A DNA stretch of 12,177 nt from an uncultured Porphyromonadaceae bacterium (GTDB lineage Bacteria; Bacteroidota; Bacteroidia; Bacteroidales; Muribaculaceae), in the NCBI GenBank assembly GCA_947174735.1, contig CAMWKC010000039.1, forward strand, positions 1 through 12,177. Direction: 5' to 3'. How positions within the stretch are numbered: the first letter of the stretch is position 1; every line of letters begins with the position of its first letter. Below the pieces are notes generated by a model. It did not search any database. It worked only from the letters and a program-made list of their open reading frames with translations, and was not told where the DNA came from. Made by a program: the position numbers and the translations under genes. Positions 6,551-12,177 of this stretch are shown here, piece by piece.

Positions 6551-6669
6551 ACTATTCGTTCCGAAAAATGTATCGAAATTGATTTATTCGTTTGAAAAAG
6601 TGTAATAGCACTTTATTTATTTCCTTGAAAAAGTGTGTCATTGTTTTGTTTATTCGTTTGAAAAAGTGT
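6551..6669 (+). repeat. Operator-like 21-bp repeats with 33-bp spacing upstream of the ATPase gene
   Basis: Three copies of a 21-bp repeat with core ATTCGTTTGAAAAAGTGT lie at 6583-6603, 6616-6636 (ATTTCCTTGAAAAAGTGT) and 6649-6669. Start-to-start distances are exactly 33 bp, about three helical turns, so all copies face the same side of the DNA. A weaker fourth copy (ATTCGTTCCGAAAAATGT) begins near 6551, about 32 bp before the first. The last copy fills the promoter spacer before the ATPase gene. This arrangement fits cooperative binding by a regulator; no binding protein is identified. Confidence 0.75.
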
Positions 6670-6676
6670 AAATTTA
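6645..6676 (+). promoter_or_regulatory. Probable promoter of the AAA_14/DUF4143 gene, overlapped by an operator-like repeat
   Basis: TTTG (6645-6648), 20 bp, then TAAATTTA (6669-6676) matches the Bacteroidota promoter consensus with one change in the last base. The same change and spacing are seen at the Nudix promoter. The 20-bp spacer coincides almost exactly with the third 21-bp repeat, so a protein bound there would compete with RNA polymerase. The predicted leader before the ATG at 6698 is short, about 15 nt. Confidence 0.65.
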
Positions 6677-6697
6677 CATAACGAAATTAAAGATACC

Positions 6698-8101
6698 ATG
6701 CTTAAGAGAAAAATTGAAACATATTTATCAGAGTGGAAGCGGTCTGAAGATAGAAAACCGTTGGTGATAAAAGGTGTTCGCCAATGCGGAAAGACTTTTA
6801 TTGTCAAAAAATTCGCAATGGAGAATTACCAAAACGTTGTCTATATGAATTTTATCCTTGAACCTGATAAGAAGTCTGCATTTACAGGAAGTCTTGACGT
6901 TGATACCATTATTCTCAATCTCTCTGCACTTATTCCCGGAGCCCGTTTCATCAGTGGGAAAACCTGTATAATATTTGATGAGCTTCAGGAATGTAAGGCG
7001 GCAAGAACAGCCCTTAAGTCTTTTCAGATGGATGGCCGTTTTGATGTTATTGCTACCGGTTCTCTTTTAGGTGTAAAGGGTTATGGTAAGCGTAAGAAGG
7101 AGAATAAGGAAGATGACTGTACAGATTCAGTTCCTGTAGGATATGAAACAGTAGTCGATATGTTTCCATTGGACTTTGAGGAATTCTTATGGGCAAACGG
7201 AGTCACACCTCAGGTAATAGATACTCTTAAGTCATGTTTTGAGAACGAATGTGTGGTCCCTGACGGTATTCATAAAGCAGTGATGGAGTTGTTGTATAGA
7301 TATGTTATTGTCGGAGGTCTACCTGAAGTTGTGAACTGTTTTCTTGAAACGAAGAATATTAATCTGATTTATCAGACACAACGTACTCTCTTAGCCGAGT
7401 ATGAGGAGGATATGGTTAAATATGCAGACGATGCCGATAAGCCTCACATTCGGGAGTGCTTTGAGTCTATTCCAAAACAACTGGCAAAGGAGAATAAAAA
7501 ATTTCAATATTCTATAGTAAGGAAGGGAGGTAGAGCCTCCCAATATAAAGGAAGTCTTCAATGGTTGGAGGATGCGGGAATTGTGGAAAGGTGTTATAAC
7601 ACCACAATAACCGAACTGCCATTAAGCGGCAATTCCATTGAAGATTGTTTTAAGGTTTACACGACAGATATAGGGATTTTTATGGGAATGCTTGATTATG
7701 GTACTCAGGCAGATATCCTAAAAGGAGATTTGCTGGGATATAAGGGGGCAATCTTTGAGAATCTAATGGCAGATTTCTTATGTAAATCCAGTCAGAAACT
7801 ATACTACTTTCATAAGGATAGCGGACTTGAAATAGACTTCTTAGTGAGGTATAAGGGGGAGTGTGTACTTATTGAAGTGAAAGCTAAGACCGGAAAAGCA
7901 AAGAGCATGACTACCGTACTTAAGAATAAAAACGTATATCATGTCAACAATGCTATCAAGTTAGGCCAATACAATATAGGGCGACAGGGAGAGGTACTAA
8001 CTATCCCATTATATATGGGCTTTCTTATCAGGGACAAAATCGCGGATTCGGTTATACCTGATATTGATTTAAGTTCGTTGACGACACTAATAGGCGATTA
8101 G
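6698..8101 (+). CDS. AAA_14 / DUF4143 ATP-binding protein
   Basis: The protein has 467 residues, the usual size of this family. The N-terminal AAA+ domain has a Walker A motif GVRQCGKT (26-33), Walker B IIFDELQE with Asp94-Glu95, and the family's ATGSLLGV segment after it. A helical middle contains GGLPEVV. The C-terminal DUF4143 region ends in a PD-(D/E)XK nuclease-like signature, Asp380 (LEIDFLV) and Glu393-Val-Lys395 (LIEVKAK). There is no signal peptide, so it is cytoplasmic. The biological role of the family is poorly defined; an ATP-driven nucleic-acid or switch function is often suggested. The gene is monocistronic, with its own promoter and operator-like array upstream and a repeat hairpin 58 bp after the stop, so autoregulation is plausible but unproven. 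Confidence 0.92.
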   Translation: MLKRKIETYLSEWKRSEDRKPLVIKGVRQCGKTFIVKKFAMENYQNVVYMNFILEPDKKSAFTGSLDVDTIILNLSALIPGARFISGKTCIIFDELQECKAARTALKSFQMDGRFDVIATGSLLGVKGYGKRKKENKEDDCTDSVPVGYETVVDMFPLDFEEFLWANGVTPQVIDTLKSCFENECVVPDGIHKAVMELLYRYVIVGGLPEVVNCFLETKNINLIYQTQRTLLAEYEEDMVKYADDADKPHIRECFESIPKQLAKENKKFQYSIVRKGGRASQYKGSLQWLEDAGIVERCYNTTITELPLSGNSIEDCFKVYTTDIGIFMGMLDYGTQADILKGDLLGYKGAIFENLMADFLCKSSQKLYYFHKDSGLEIDFLVRYKGECVLIEVKAKTGKAKSMTTVLKNKNVYHVNNAIKLGQYNIGRQGEVLTIPLYMGFLIRDKIADSVIPDIDLSSLTTLIGD

Positions 8102-8158
8102 TTGTGTCACTGTGGTAATTAGTGATGATTGAATCTGATGTAACATATTAGAATAATT

Positions 8159-8302
8159 AAGGCGCCTGTCCTCACGGATTGGCGCCTTTGTGTTTTCCAT
8201 AATACTTTCTAACTAACCTAACATCATGAAACGAAGAAAACTGTTGACTGTTGTATCAATCTGTTTTCTGTATTTAGAACATCAGATAAGTTGAGAAAGT
8301 TT
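8159..8302 (+). repeat. Dispersed ~105-bp intergenic repeat, copy 3, with ~30-bp insertion; hairpin serves as ATPase gene terminator
   Basis: The hairpin AAGGCGCC (8159-8166) / GGCGCCTT (8181-8188) and the constant block match copy 2 exactly through ATCATGAAACGA. A segment of about 30 bp (GAAGAAAACTGTTGACTGTT and onward) then separates it from the tail TTTTCTGTATTTAGAACATC. The hairpin with its T-rich 3' side lies 57 bp after the ATPase stop and probably ends that transcript. Confidence 0.88.
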
Positions 8303-8329
8303 AGTATAGCTAAAATTATTTTTTGTTCC

Positions 8330-8352
8330 GGAGCGTCGCCGACGGCACCTCC
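8330..8352 (-). other. GC-rich inverted repeat after the vWA gene
   Basis: GGAG-CGTC-GCC-GACG-(GCAC)-CTCC forms a small bulged hairpin 31 bp past the vWA stop on the minus strand. It stands out as a GC-rich island in AT-rich DNA. On the minus strand an A-run, not a T-run, follows, so it is not a classical terminator. It could stabilise the 3' end of the vWA transcript. Confidence 0.35.
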
Positions 8353-8383
8353 TACGAGTGAACCTCGGCATTTATCCTGGAAT

Positions 8384-9256
8384 CTACTCATCTGTATCGT
8401 CTATTTTTTTGGAGTATGATTCATATATATCATTCAATTCTTTATCCTCACATGCAGTGAATAGTTCGGAGAGTCTATCCTTAAGTCTCAAAGAGCGGGA
8501 GTAACAATAGGCACGGTCGGATTCTTCATCACTTCTACGGGCTGATTCTGCAAATGCCATAGCGCTGCGGGCTGTCGTTGCGGTCTCAATCATAGCGCCG
8601 GTCTTATTGCTGCTCTTAAACGGTACAGAAATACCGTTAGTCATGGCCGACAGTTCTTTGTACCATAGCCGACCGCAGATTGAAACCGTATCAATCTTGA
8701 TTTTCATTTTAGCAGCTTTAGCGGCCTCAATTTTCCAGTCAATCTGATTACTGACTACGTAGTCTTCATAAGTATATCCTATTTCATGTGGGTTTGCATC
8801 CGCAATTAAAAGGATAGCCTTTGAAGCATCTTCCCGCCACGGAGACTCATCAATTATCTTCTTAAGTACAAGTTCGTAAAACTCATCACCATCACCACCG
8901 CTTGTGTTTTTCGCCTCTTTGACGAATTTGATAATATCATTCTCATTGTCAGTAAGTGGCATACTCTGATAGGCAATTCCGAAGGTATCACGGTTCACCA
9001 TGTCACAATAGTCACCGAATGCAACGATACCAAGACGCAAGTCTTCGTTATCTCTAAAGAGACGGGGTATCATGTCGGCTACCTGATGTCGCACATCATC
9101 AATATAGGCCCCCATTGAGCCGGTCGTGTCAAAAGCTATCACCATATCAAGTTTACCTTGGCCTTTGGGAGTTACTTTGTCCATGTACGCCTTCTCTTCA
9201 GCTTCAGCGTTCACATTTACTGTCGTCTTAGTTTCGGTTGTAATTTTAGTTTCCAT
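8384..9256 (-). CDS. Cytoplasmic vWA-domain protein
   Basis: The protein has 290 residues with no signal peptide. A Thr/Lys-rich N-terminus (1-30) leads into a von Willebrand A domain. Its metal-binding MIDAS motif is DTTGSMG (Asp43, Ser47), followed by the LRLGIVAFGDYCD strand (Asp82), the loop TSGGDGDE (Thr118, Asp122) and ILLIADANPHE (Asp153). The set is complete, so metal-dependent ligand binding should be possible. The style of the domain (TTGSMG..Y, FGDYCD, GGDG-E) resembles the vWA domains found with alpha-kinases, but no kinase domain is present. The C-terminal 60 residues are helical and charged. The gene appears monocistronic, being separated from the upstream DUF3108 gene by a terminator. 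The partner or ligand is unknown. Confidence 0.88.
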   Translation of the reverse strand: METKITTETKTTVNVNAEAEEKAYMDKVTPKGQGKLDMVIAFDTTGSMGAYIDDVRHQVADMIPRLFRDNEDLRLGIVAFGDYCDMVNRDTFGIAYQSMPLTDNENDIIKFVKEAKNTSGGDGDEFYELVLKKIIDESPWREDASKAILLIADANPHEIGYTYEDYVVSNQIDWKIEAAKAAKMKIKIDTVSICGRLWYKELSAMTNGISVPFKSSNKTGAMIETATTARSAMAFAESARRSDEESDRAYCYSRSLRLKDRLSELFTACEDKELNDIYESYSKKIDDTDE

Positions 9257-9367
9257 AATCTTGTTATATTACGTTTAAGAGCTACCTAATATAAAGAGTA
9301 CTCATTAATGCAAAATCTATCTGCAATTAACAAAAATTTAATATTTGAGCGTTTGGGCGATAAAATA

Positions 9368-9400
9368 ACTGCGGCCCGCTTCACACAAGCGAGCCGCAGT
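9368..9400 (-). terminator. Terminator of the DUF3108 gene
   Basis: ACTGCGGC (9368-9375) and GCCGCAGT (9393-9400) form a perfect 8-bp stem. It is extended by CGCTT/AAGCG around a CACAC loop. On the minus strand it lies 22 bp after the stop and is followed by TATTTTATCG, a modest T-rich tract. Confidence 0.75.
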
Positions 9401-9422
9401 CTAATTTATCGTTTGTAATTCA

Positions 9423-10169
9423 TCATTCTGCATAGATCATTTCTACATGTCCGATGGCGAGTTCGGCACTCAGAAGAACCGGAATACGTGAACTCATCGC
9501 TACCTCGGCTGTGACGGGATAACCGGTCATGCTGCCGTGATAGGTGTATTCAAAGGTTGTAGAGTAAGTAGGATATGTTGTGCCTCCTGCTGTATAGGTT
9601 GACTTACCATTGTAGGTAACGGTAACACTTTGGGCGTAACCTCCATCTACCGTAATTGGGATTGTTATCTGCTGCCCCGGAGACATACTTTCAAAATCGA
9701 TCTCGTGAAAATAATAGAACATTCCGAGCATGTCGGCTGTAATGGTGACTGCCTCCATAGTCTGAGTGTCAGCGTTCAGTTCACCCTGGCCCTTGATGTT
9801 CTTGTAGTTGGCGGGATTGGATGCTACGAATCCGCCGCTGCGGTATTCCATAACCTTTGGTTTGAGATACCAGCCGTTTTCATAAGTAACAGTCTCGTGG
9901 CTGAACGGCGTTCCCGGTGTCATTGTGGCATTCAGGGTATCACTCACACAAAATATTCTACCTTCCCATGGAATAGTGCTACCGTCAAGGGTCGCATTGT
10001 ATTGGTTGCCTTGAGATGATAAGGTTGCTTTACCGTGACCGATATTGATGTTTATAATGCCCCAGTGATAATGAACGTTATAAGAAAGTTCCTGATAAGG
10101 AATCTGGACCTGAGCCATTCCTGTGAGAGCCGCTACGAAAGCGAAAAGCAGCAGAATCGTTTTTTTCAT
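9423..10169 (-). CDS. Secreted DUF3108 family protein
   Basis: The protein has 248 residues. The signal peptide is MKKTILLLFAFVAALTGMAQ (cleavage after about residue 20). The mature N-terminus has the family's opening strands (ELSYNVHYHWGIININIGHG, then KATL), and the remainder is strand-rich: ENGWYLKP, ITIPITVDGG and a closing region IPVLLSAELAIGHVEMIYAE. The length is typical of DUF3108 proteins. These are periplasmic or envelope proteins of uncertain function that probably bind a hydrophobic or glycan ligand; that role is not shown by this sequence. Codon use is clearly less AT-rich than in the caspase operon. It is the first gene of its own transcript, with a terminator after it. Confidence 0.85.
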   Translation of the reverse strand: MKKTILLLFAFVAALTGMAQVQIPYQELSYNVHYHWGIININIGHGKATLSSQGNQYNATLDGSTIPWEGRIFCVSDTLNATMTPGTPFSHETVTYENGWYLKPKVMEYRSGGFVASNPANYKNIKGQGELNADTQTMEAVTITADMLGMFYYFHEIDFESMSPGQQITIPITVDGGYAQSVTVTYNGKSTYTAGGTTYPTYSTTFEYTYHGSMTGYPVTAEVAMSSRIPVLLSAELAIGHVEMIYAE

Positions 10170-10185
10170 AGTATTTCTACCGTTT

Positions 10186-10217
10186 AATAAATAATGGGTC
10201 TAATTTATTATAACAAC
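10186..10217 (-). promoter_or_regulatory. Possible weak promoter of the DUF3108 gene
   Basis: On the minus strand GTTG (10217-10214), 20 bp, then TATTTATT (10193-10186) resembles the Bacteroidota promoter pattern with the same 20-bp spacing seen at three stronger sites. Both boxes deviate from consensus, so this is tentative. The rest of 10218-10351 shows nothing recognisable. Confidence 0.3.
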
Positions 10218-10351
10218 AATCCGTATCTCCATAATGTTGAAAAATTCTCCCTAAAACCCTTATGTCAATTTAGCTTAGACAGTGAGTATACTATTAGGTC
10301 TGGTGCTTTATCAAATCGATTAGCTATATTTAAGTTTATTAGCCATATTTA

Positions 10352-10604
10352 GAACAGCACGGGAATGTTCGCTTTGCTCACCGGGAACATTGCACCTGAG
10401 GGACACAGGAACAACACGGGAACTGAAACACAGAATAACACGGGAACTTTTAATTTTATTCCTTGCGAAAGTTGACTTTTTATTATTCCTTACAGAGGTT
10501 GACTTTTAAGTTCTGTGCTGTTCTGTGTTTCAGTTCCCGTGTTGTTCCTGTGTCCCTCAGGTGCAGCGTTCCCGGTGAGCGAAGCTAACTGTTCAGTGTT
10601 GTTC
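10352..10604. repeat. Large inverted repeat with ~97-bp arms and a 23-bp direct repeat in its centre
   Basis: The left arm (10352-10450) and the reverse complement of the right arm (10508-10604) agree over about 97 positions. A run of about 50 (from GGGAAC through CACCTGAGGGACACAGGAAC to CACAGAA) has only two differences. The 57-bp centre holds two 23-bp direct repeats, 10458-10480 and 10485-10507 (ATTCCTT-CGAAAGTTGACTTTT type). No open frame of note crosses it. A related single arm with its centre occurs at 6381-6498. It could be a non-autonomous mobile element or a palindromic intergenic repeat, and transcription through it would yield a very long hairpin. Confidence 0.85.
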
Positions 10605-10692
10605 TCTCTATATAGAAAGTATATTGAGAAAAGATAATTAAGAAACATAGAAATATAGAAGAGTGGCAATTATAGTAGGTATAAAAATACCT

Positions 10693-10810
10693 AAGGCGCC
10701 TGTCCTCGCGGATTGGCGCCTTGTTGTGTTTTCCATAATACTTTCTAACTAACCTAACATCATGAATTGATTTTCTGTCTTTATAACATCGGGTAAGTAA
10801 AAAAAGTTTT
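10693..10810 (+). repeat. Dispersed ~105-bp intergenic repeat, copy 4
   Basis: AAGGCGCC (10693-10700) and GGCGCCTT (10715-10722) with one change in the loop (TCGC for TCAC), then the constant block and the tail TTTTCTGTCTTTATAACATC. The ATG is followed after one codon by a stop (ATGAATTGA), so no peptide is encoded here. Unlike copies 2 and 3 it does not follow a + strand gene; the preceding gene is on the minus strand, over 500 bp away. It sits just before the Nudix promoter. Confidence 0.88.
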
Positions 10811-10824
10811 GAAAAATCCTGAAA

Positions 10825-10856
10825 TTTGTTCTGTAAACGGTTATTATTTATATTTA
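10825..10856 (+). promoter_or_regulatory. Promoter of the Nudix hydrolase gene
   Basis: TTTG (10825-10828), 20 bp, then TATATTTA (10849-10856) matches the Bacteroidota consensus except for the final base. The start codon lies 25 bp downstream of the -7 box, giving a short A/T-rich leader. Confidence 0.7.
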
Positions 10857-10881
10857 CGTTAAATACTTAAATTTTTGAATT

Positions 10882-11433
10882 ATGGCAAAGCAGAAGTGGA
10901 AGGTTCTTGATACTAAGTATCTTATCCAAAGGCCGTGGCTTACGGCACGTCGTGATACAGTACAGCTTCCCGATGGCAGGATTAATCCTGAGTATTATAT
11001 TTTAGAGTATCCTACTTGGGTAAATGTTATTGCTATTACCGAAGACGGTCGTTTTCTTATGGTCGAGCAGTACCGTCACGGGCTACAGGAAGTTTTTACG
11101 GAATTGGTAGCCGGGGTAGCCGAGGATGGTGAAGAACCATTAGTTGCGGCAAAACGTGAACTGTTGGAGGAAACCGGATATGCTGCCGGCGAATGGCAAC
11201 TTCTAAGCGTTCTCTCGCAGAATCCATCAACAACCAACAACCTGACTTATTGTTACCTTGCTAAAGGTGTGCGTAAGGTTAGCGAGCAGTCGCTTGATGA
11301 AACCGAAGACATAGCCGTGAAGCTACTTACCGAGGACGAACTTAAAGAGATGCTCCTTGCCGACAGCTTTAAACAGTCACTGATGGTAGCACCTCTCTGG
11401 AAATATTTTGCTCTGAAAGGGACTAAATTCTGA
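10882..11433 (+). CDS. Nudix hydrolase, ADP-ribose pyrophosphatase type
   Basis: The protein has 183 residues, cytoplasmic. The Nudix box is complete: G78-x5-E84-x7-R92-E93-L-L-E96-E97-T-G99-Y, so divalent-metal-dependent cleavage of a nucleoside diphosphate linkage is expected. The N-terminal beta strands (VLDTKYL..RPWLTARRDTVQLPDG) and the VEQYRHG segment before the box are typical of ADP-sugar/ADP-ribose pyrophosphatases, which recycle ADP-ribose to AMP and ribose 5-phosphate. Exact substrate is not provable from the sequence. It has its own promoter, and its stop codon (TGA) is the first triplet of a perfect palindrome shared with the convergent lipoprotein gene. Base composition is higher in GC than the caspase operon, consistent with a core gene. 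Confidence 0.92.
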   Translation: MAKQKWKVLDTKYLIQRPWLTARRDTVQLPDGRINPEYYILEYPTWVNVIAITEDGRFLMVEQYRHGLQEVFTELVAGVAEDGEEPLVAAKRELLEETGYAAGEWQLLSVLSQNPSTTNNLTYCYLAKGVRKVSEQSLDETEDIAVKLLTEDELKEMLLADSFKQSLMVAPLWKYFALKGTKF

Positions 11434-11488
11434 GTATGTATAGAGCGCGGTTTAGGGATTTCCCTAAACCGCGCTCTATACATACTCA
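11431..11488. terminator. Perfect 28-bp-arm palindrome, probable bidirectional terminator
   Basis: 11431-11458 is the exact reverse complement of 11461-11488, with TT in the centre. The left arm starts with the Nudix TGA stop codon. It lies between two convergent genes and is 22 bp from the lipoprotein stop, so it most likely folds in both transcripts. Neither side has a proper T-run, so it may act by blocking RNA decay or by a U-independent mechanism. Confidence 0.8.
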
Positions 11489-11510
11489 GCTTGTCTGCCT
11501 GCTTGTCAGT

Positions 11511-11978
11511 TTATTTTTTCTCTGTAGCTTTACGGAGCAGAATATATTCCGAAGGAGTCCGGCTGTTCAGTCGGGCTATAGAGTCGTTTTCGATATCTAC
11601 TGTGGCGATAGAAGGCAGGATTTTACGGATTGCTTCTTCCGTTGCCATATTGTCACAGGCCATTTCAGTCATTGCACCGTCTCCGAGCCTGATAGAATCA
11701 CCTTTAAGAGTATAAGTACCGCTGAAGGTATTACAATTGGTCTGAATAAAATATGTGCTGTCTTCGAAAGTTATGTACTGCCGCTGATCCGGGACTTCCT
11801 CTATCGGTCGGACATATACAGAATCGTTAAAGACGATATTCTCAAGATACCATTGTCCTTTGATGTCAACAGTCGTTTCATTCACGGCTATATTGCTTTG
11901 GTCTGCTGTTCTCTTATTGCCTGTACAGGCAGTCACAGTCAGAAACAGTGTCAGACAGGCTATTATCTGAGTTTTCAT
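11511..11978 (-). CDS. META-domain (HslJ-like) lipoprotein
   Basis: The protein has 155 residues. The lipoprotein signal is MKTQIIACLTLFLTVTAC with lipidated Cys18, followed by a short polar linker (GNKRTADQSN). The mature domain shows the META pattern: IKGQWYLENI near the start, then TNCNTFSGTYTLKGDSIRLG and the helix AIRKILPSIATVDIENDSI with a final strand YILLRKA. META domains occur in HslJ and related small envelope proteins, linked to stress or antibiotic tolerance, with unclear mechanism. It is convergent with the Nudix gene and shares its terminator palindrome. No clear promoter is seen in the 81 bp upstream, so it may be co-transcribed with the gene entering from the right edge. Confidence 0.88.
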   Translation of the reverse strand: MKTQIIACLTLFLTVTACTGNKRTADQSNIAVNETTVDIKGQWYLENIVFNDSVYVRPIEEVPDQRQYITFEDSTYFIQTNCNTFSGTYTLKGDSIRLGDGAMTEMACDNMATEEAIRKILPSIATVDIENDSIARLNSRTPSEYILLRKATEKK

Positions 11979-12005
11979 ACATTTAGGGAAGGTTAAAGAC
12001 TGAAG

Positions 12006-12059
12006 TCGGAATTATCCGATAACTCAGATAACTCCGACAATTCAGATAGTTCCGATAAA
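12006..12059. repeat. Six 9-bp tandem repeats next to a stop codon
   Basis: Consecutive 9-mers on the + strand: TCGGAATTA, TCCGATAAC, TCAGATAAC, TCCGACAAT, TCAGATAGT, TCCGATAAA. The first is a weaker match. The array ends exactly at the base before the stop codon (complement of TTA at 12060-12062) of the minus-strand gene. Read from the minus strand, GTCGGA/TCCGAC could close a hairpin over the array. Confidence 0.8.
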
Positions 12060-12177
12060 TTACTTATTGACAAAGACGAGGTACTGGCCGGGTGTGAGTG
12101 AAGCAGGCAGTACAGCGTCCTCGCCGGTGAAGTAGTTGACCATACCGTCAACTGCAGGTGTCGTACCGGTGAAGGTC
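12060..12177 (-). CDS. 3' end of an unidentified minus-strand gene (cut by window)
   Basis: The last 38 codons of a gene are visible, ending TAA at 12062-12060. The visible part reads ...DGMVNYFTGEDAVLPASLTP then GQYLVFVNK. The L-x-P-G-x-Y-x-V ending resembles the last beta strand of some Bacteroidales glycoside hydrolases of the alpha-amylase type, but too little is in view to name it. GC content is higher than in the caspase operon. No start or upstream region is available. Confidence 0.6.
   Translation of the reverse strand, partial: TFTGTTPAVDGMVNYFTGEDAVLPASLTPGQYLVFVNK

Noticed and set aside
6583..6669. Short CRISPR array
   Set aside because: The 21-bp repeats have only ~12-bp gaps, and the last lies inside a promoter, so the array fits operators and not spacer storage.
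9630..10019. 129-codon plus-strand frame
   Set aside because: It is the opposite strand of the DUF3108 gene, which has a signal peptide and family-like strands; the plus-strand product has no recognisable features.
10352..10604. Insertion sequence with a transposase
   Set aside because: The element is only ~250 bp and holds no open frame of useful length, so at most it is a non-autonomous element.
11436..11996. 186-codon and 74-codon plus-strand frames and a 76-codon minus-strand frame near the palindrome
   Set aside because: They arise from the palindrome and from the opposite strand of the META lipoprotein or Nudix genes. The matching N-termini on both strands are simply the two palindrome arms.

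Overview
The window looks like a chromosomal accessory stretch from a member of the Bacteroidales (Bacteroidota). Three things point there. Core promoters of the phylum type (TTTG, 20 bp, TAnnTTTG or close variants) can be read upstream of the structured RNA, the AAA ATPase gene and the Nudix gene. The genes lack Shine-Dalgarno-like leaders. Most encoded proteins are exported, with signal peptides ending in SAQ/NAQ/MAQ-type sites or lipoboxes, and families common in this order (AAA_14/DUF4143 ATPase, DUF3108, META-domain lipoprotein) are present. I cannot name the genus.

Layout. Positions 1-666 hold the tail of a dispersed ~105-bp repeat and then a gene for a highly structured RNA of about 305 nt. 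It has a consensus-perfect promoter (262-293) and a long terminal hairpin followed by a T-run (510-606). Directly after it, 667-6196 is a tight seven-gene, AT-rich operon on the + strand in which every product carries a signal peptide: beta-barrel protein, lipoprotein, caspase-like (C14/metacaspase fold) protein, two secreted proteins of unknown function, a second beta-barrel protein paralogous to the first, and a secreted TPR/Sel1 protein. I see no promoter between the RNA and the operon, so the RNA may be a regulated leader for the operon rather than an independent ncRNA. A 10-bp hairpin also ends 4 nt before the first start codon. This operon is the best candidate for an undescribed system: an envelope or periplasmic caspase module with two related barrels.

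6197-8101 holds a second repeat copy, half of a larger palindromic repeat, a set of 21-bp repeats spaced exactly 33 bp apart that overlap the promoter, and an AAA_14/DUF4143 ATPase gene. 8102-10169 holds a third repeat copy and two minus-strand genes: a cytoplasmic vWA-domain protein and a secreted DUF3108 protein, separated by a terminator. 10170-10881 is a long non-coding region with a ~97-bp-arm inverted repeat and a fourth repeat copy, ending in the promoter of a Nudix hydrolase (ADP-ribose pyrophosphatase type). The Nudix gene converges on a META-domain lipoprotein gene across a perfect 28-bp-arm palindrome. The window ends in the 3' end of another minus-strand gene, with a 9-bp tandem repeat right after its stop codon.

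The four ~105-bp repeats lie in the same orientation and bracket the successive gene blocks (operon / ATPase / vWA + DUF3108), so the region reads like a chain of modules separated by a common repeat. The caspase operon is visibly more AT-rich than the Nudix, DUF3108 and META genes, which fits separate acquisition. Functions for the operon are inferred from folds and context only.
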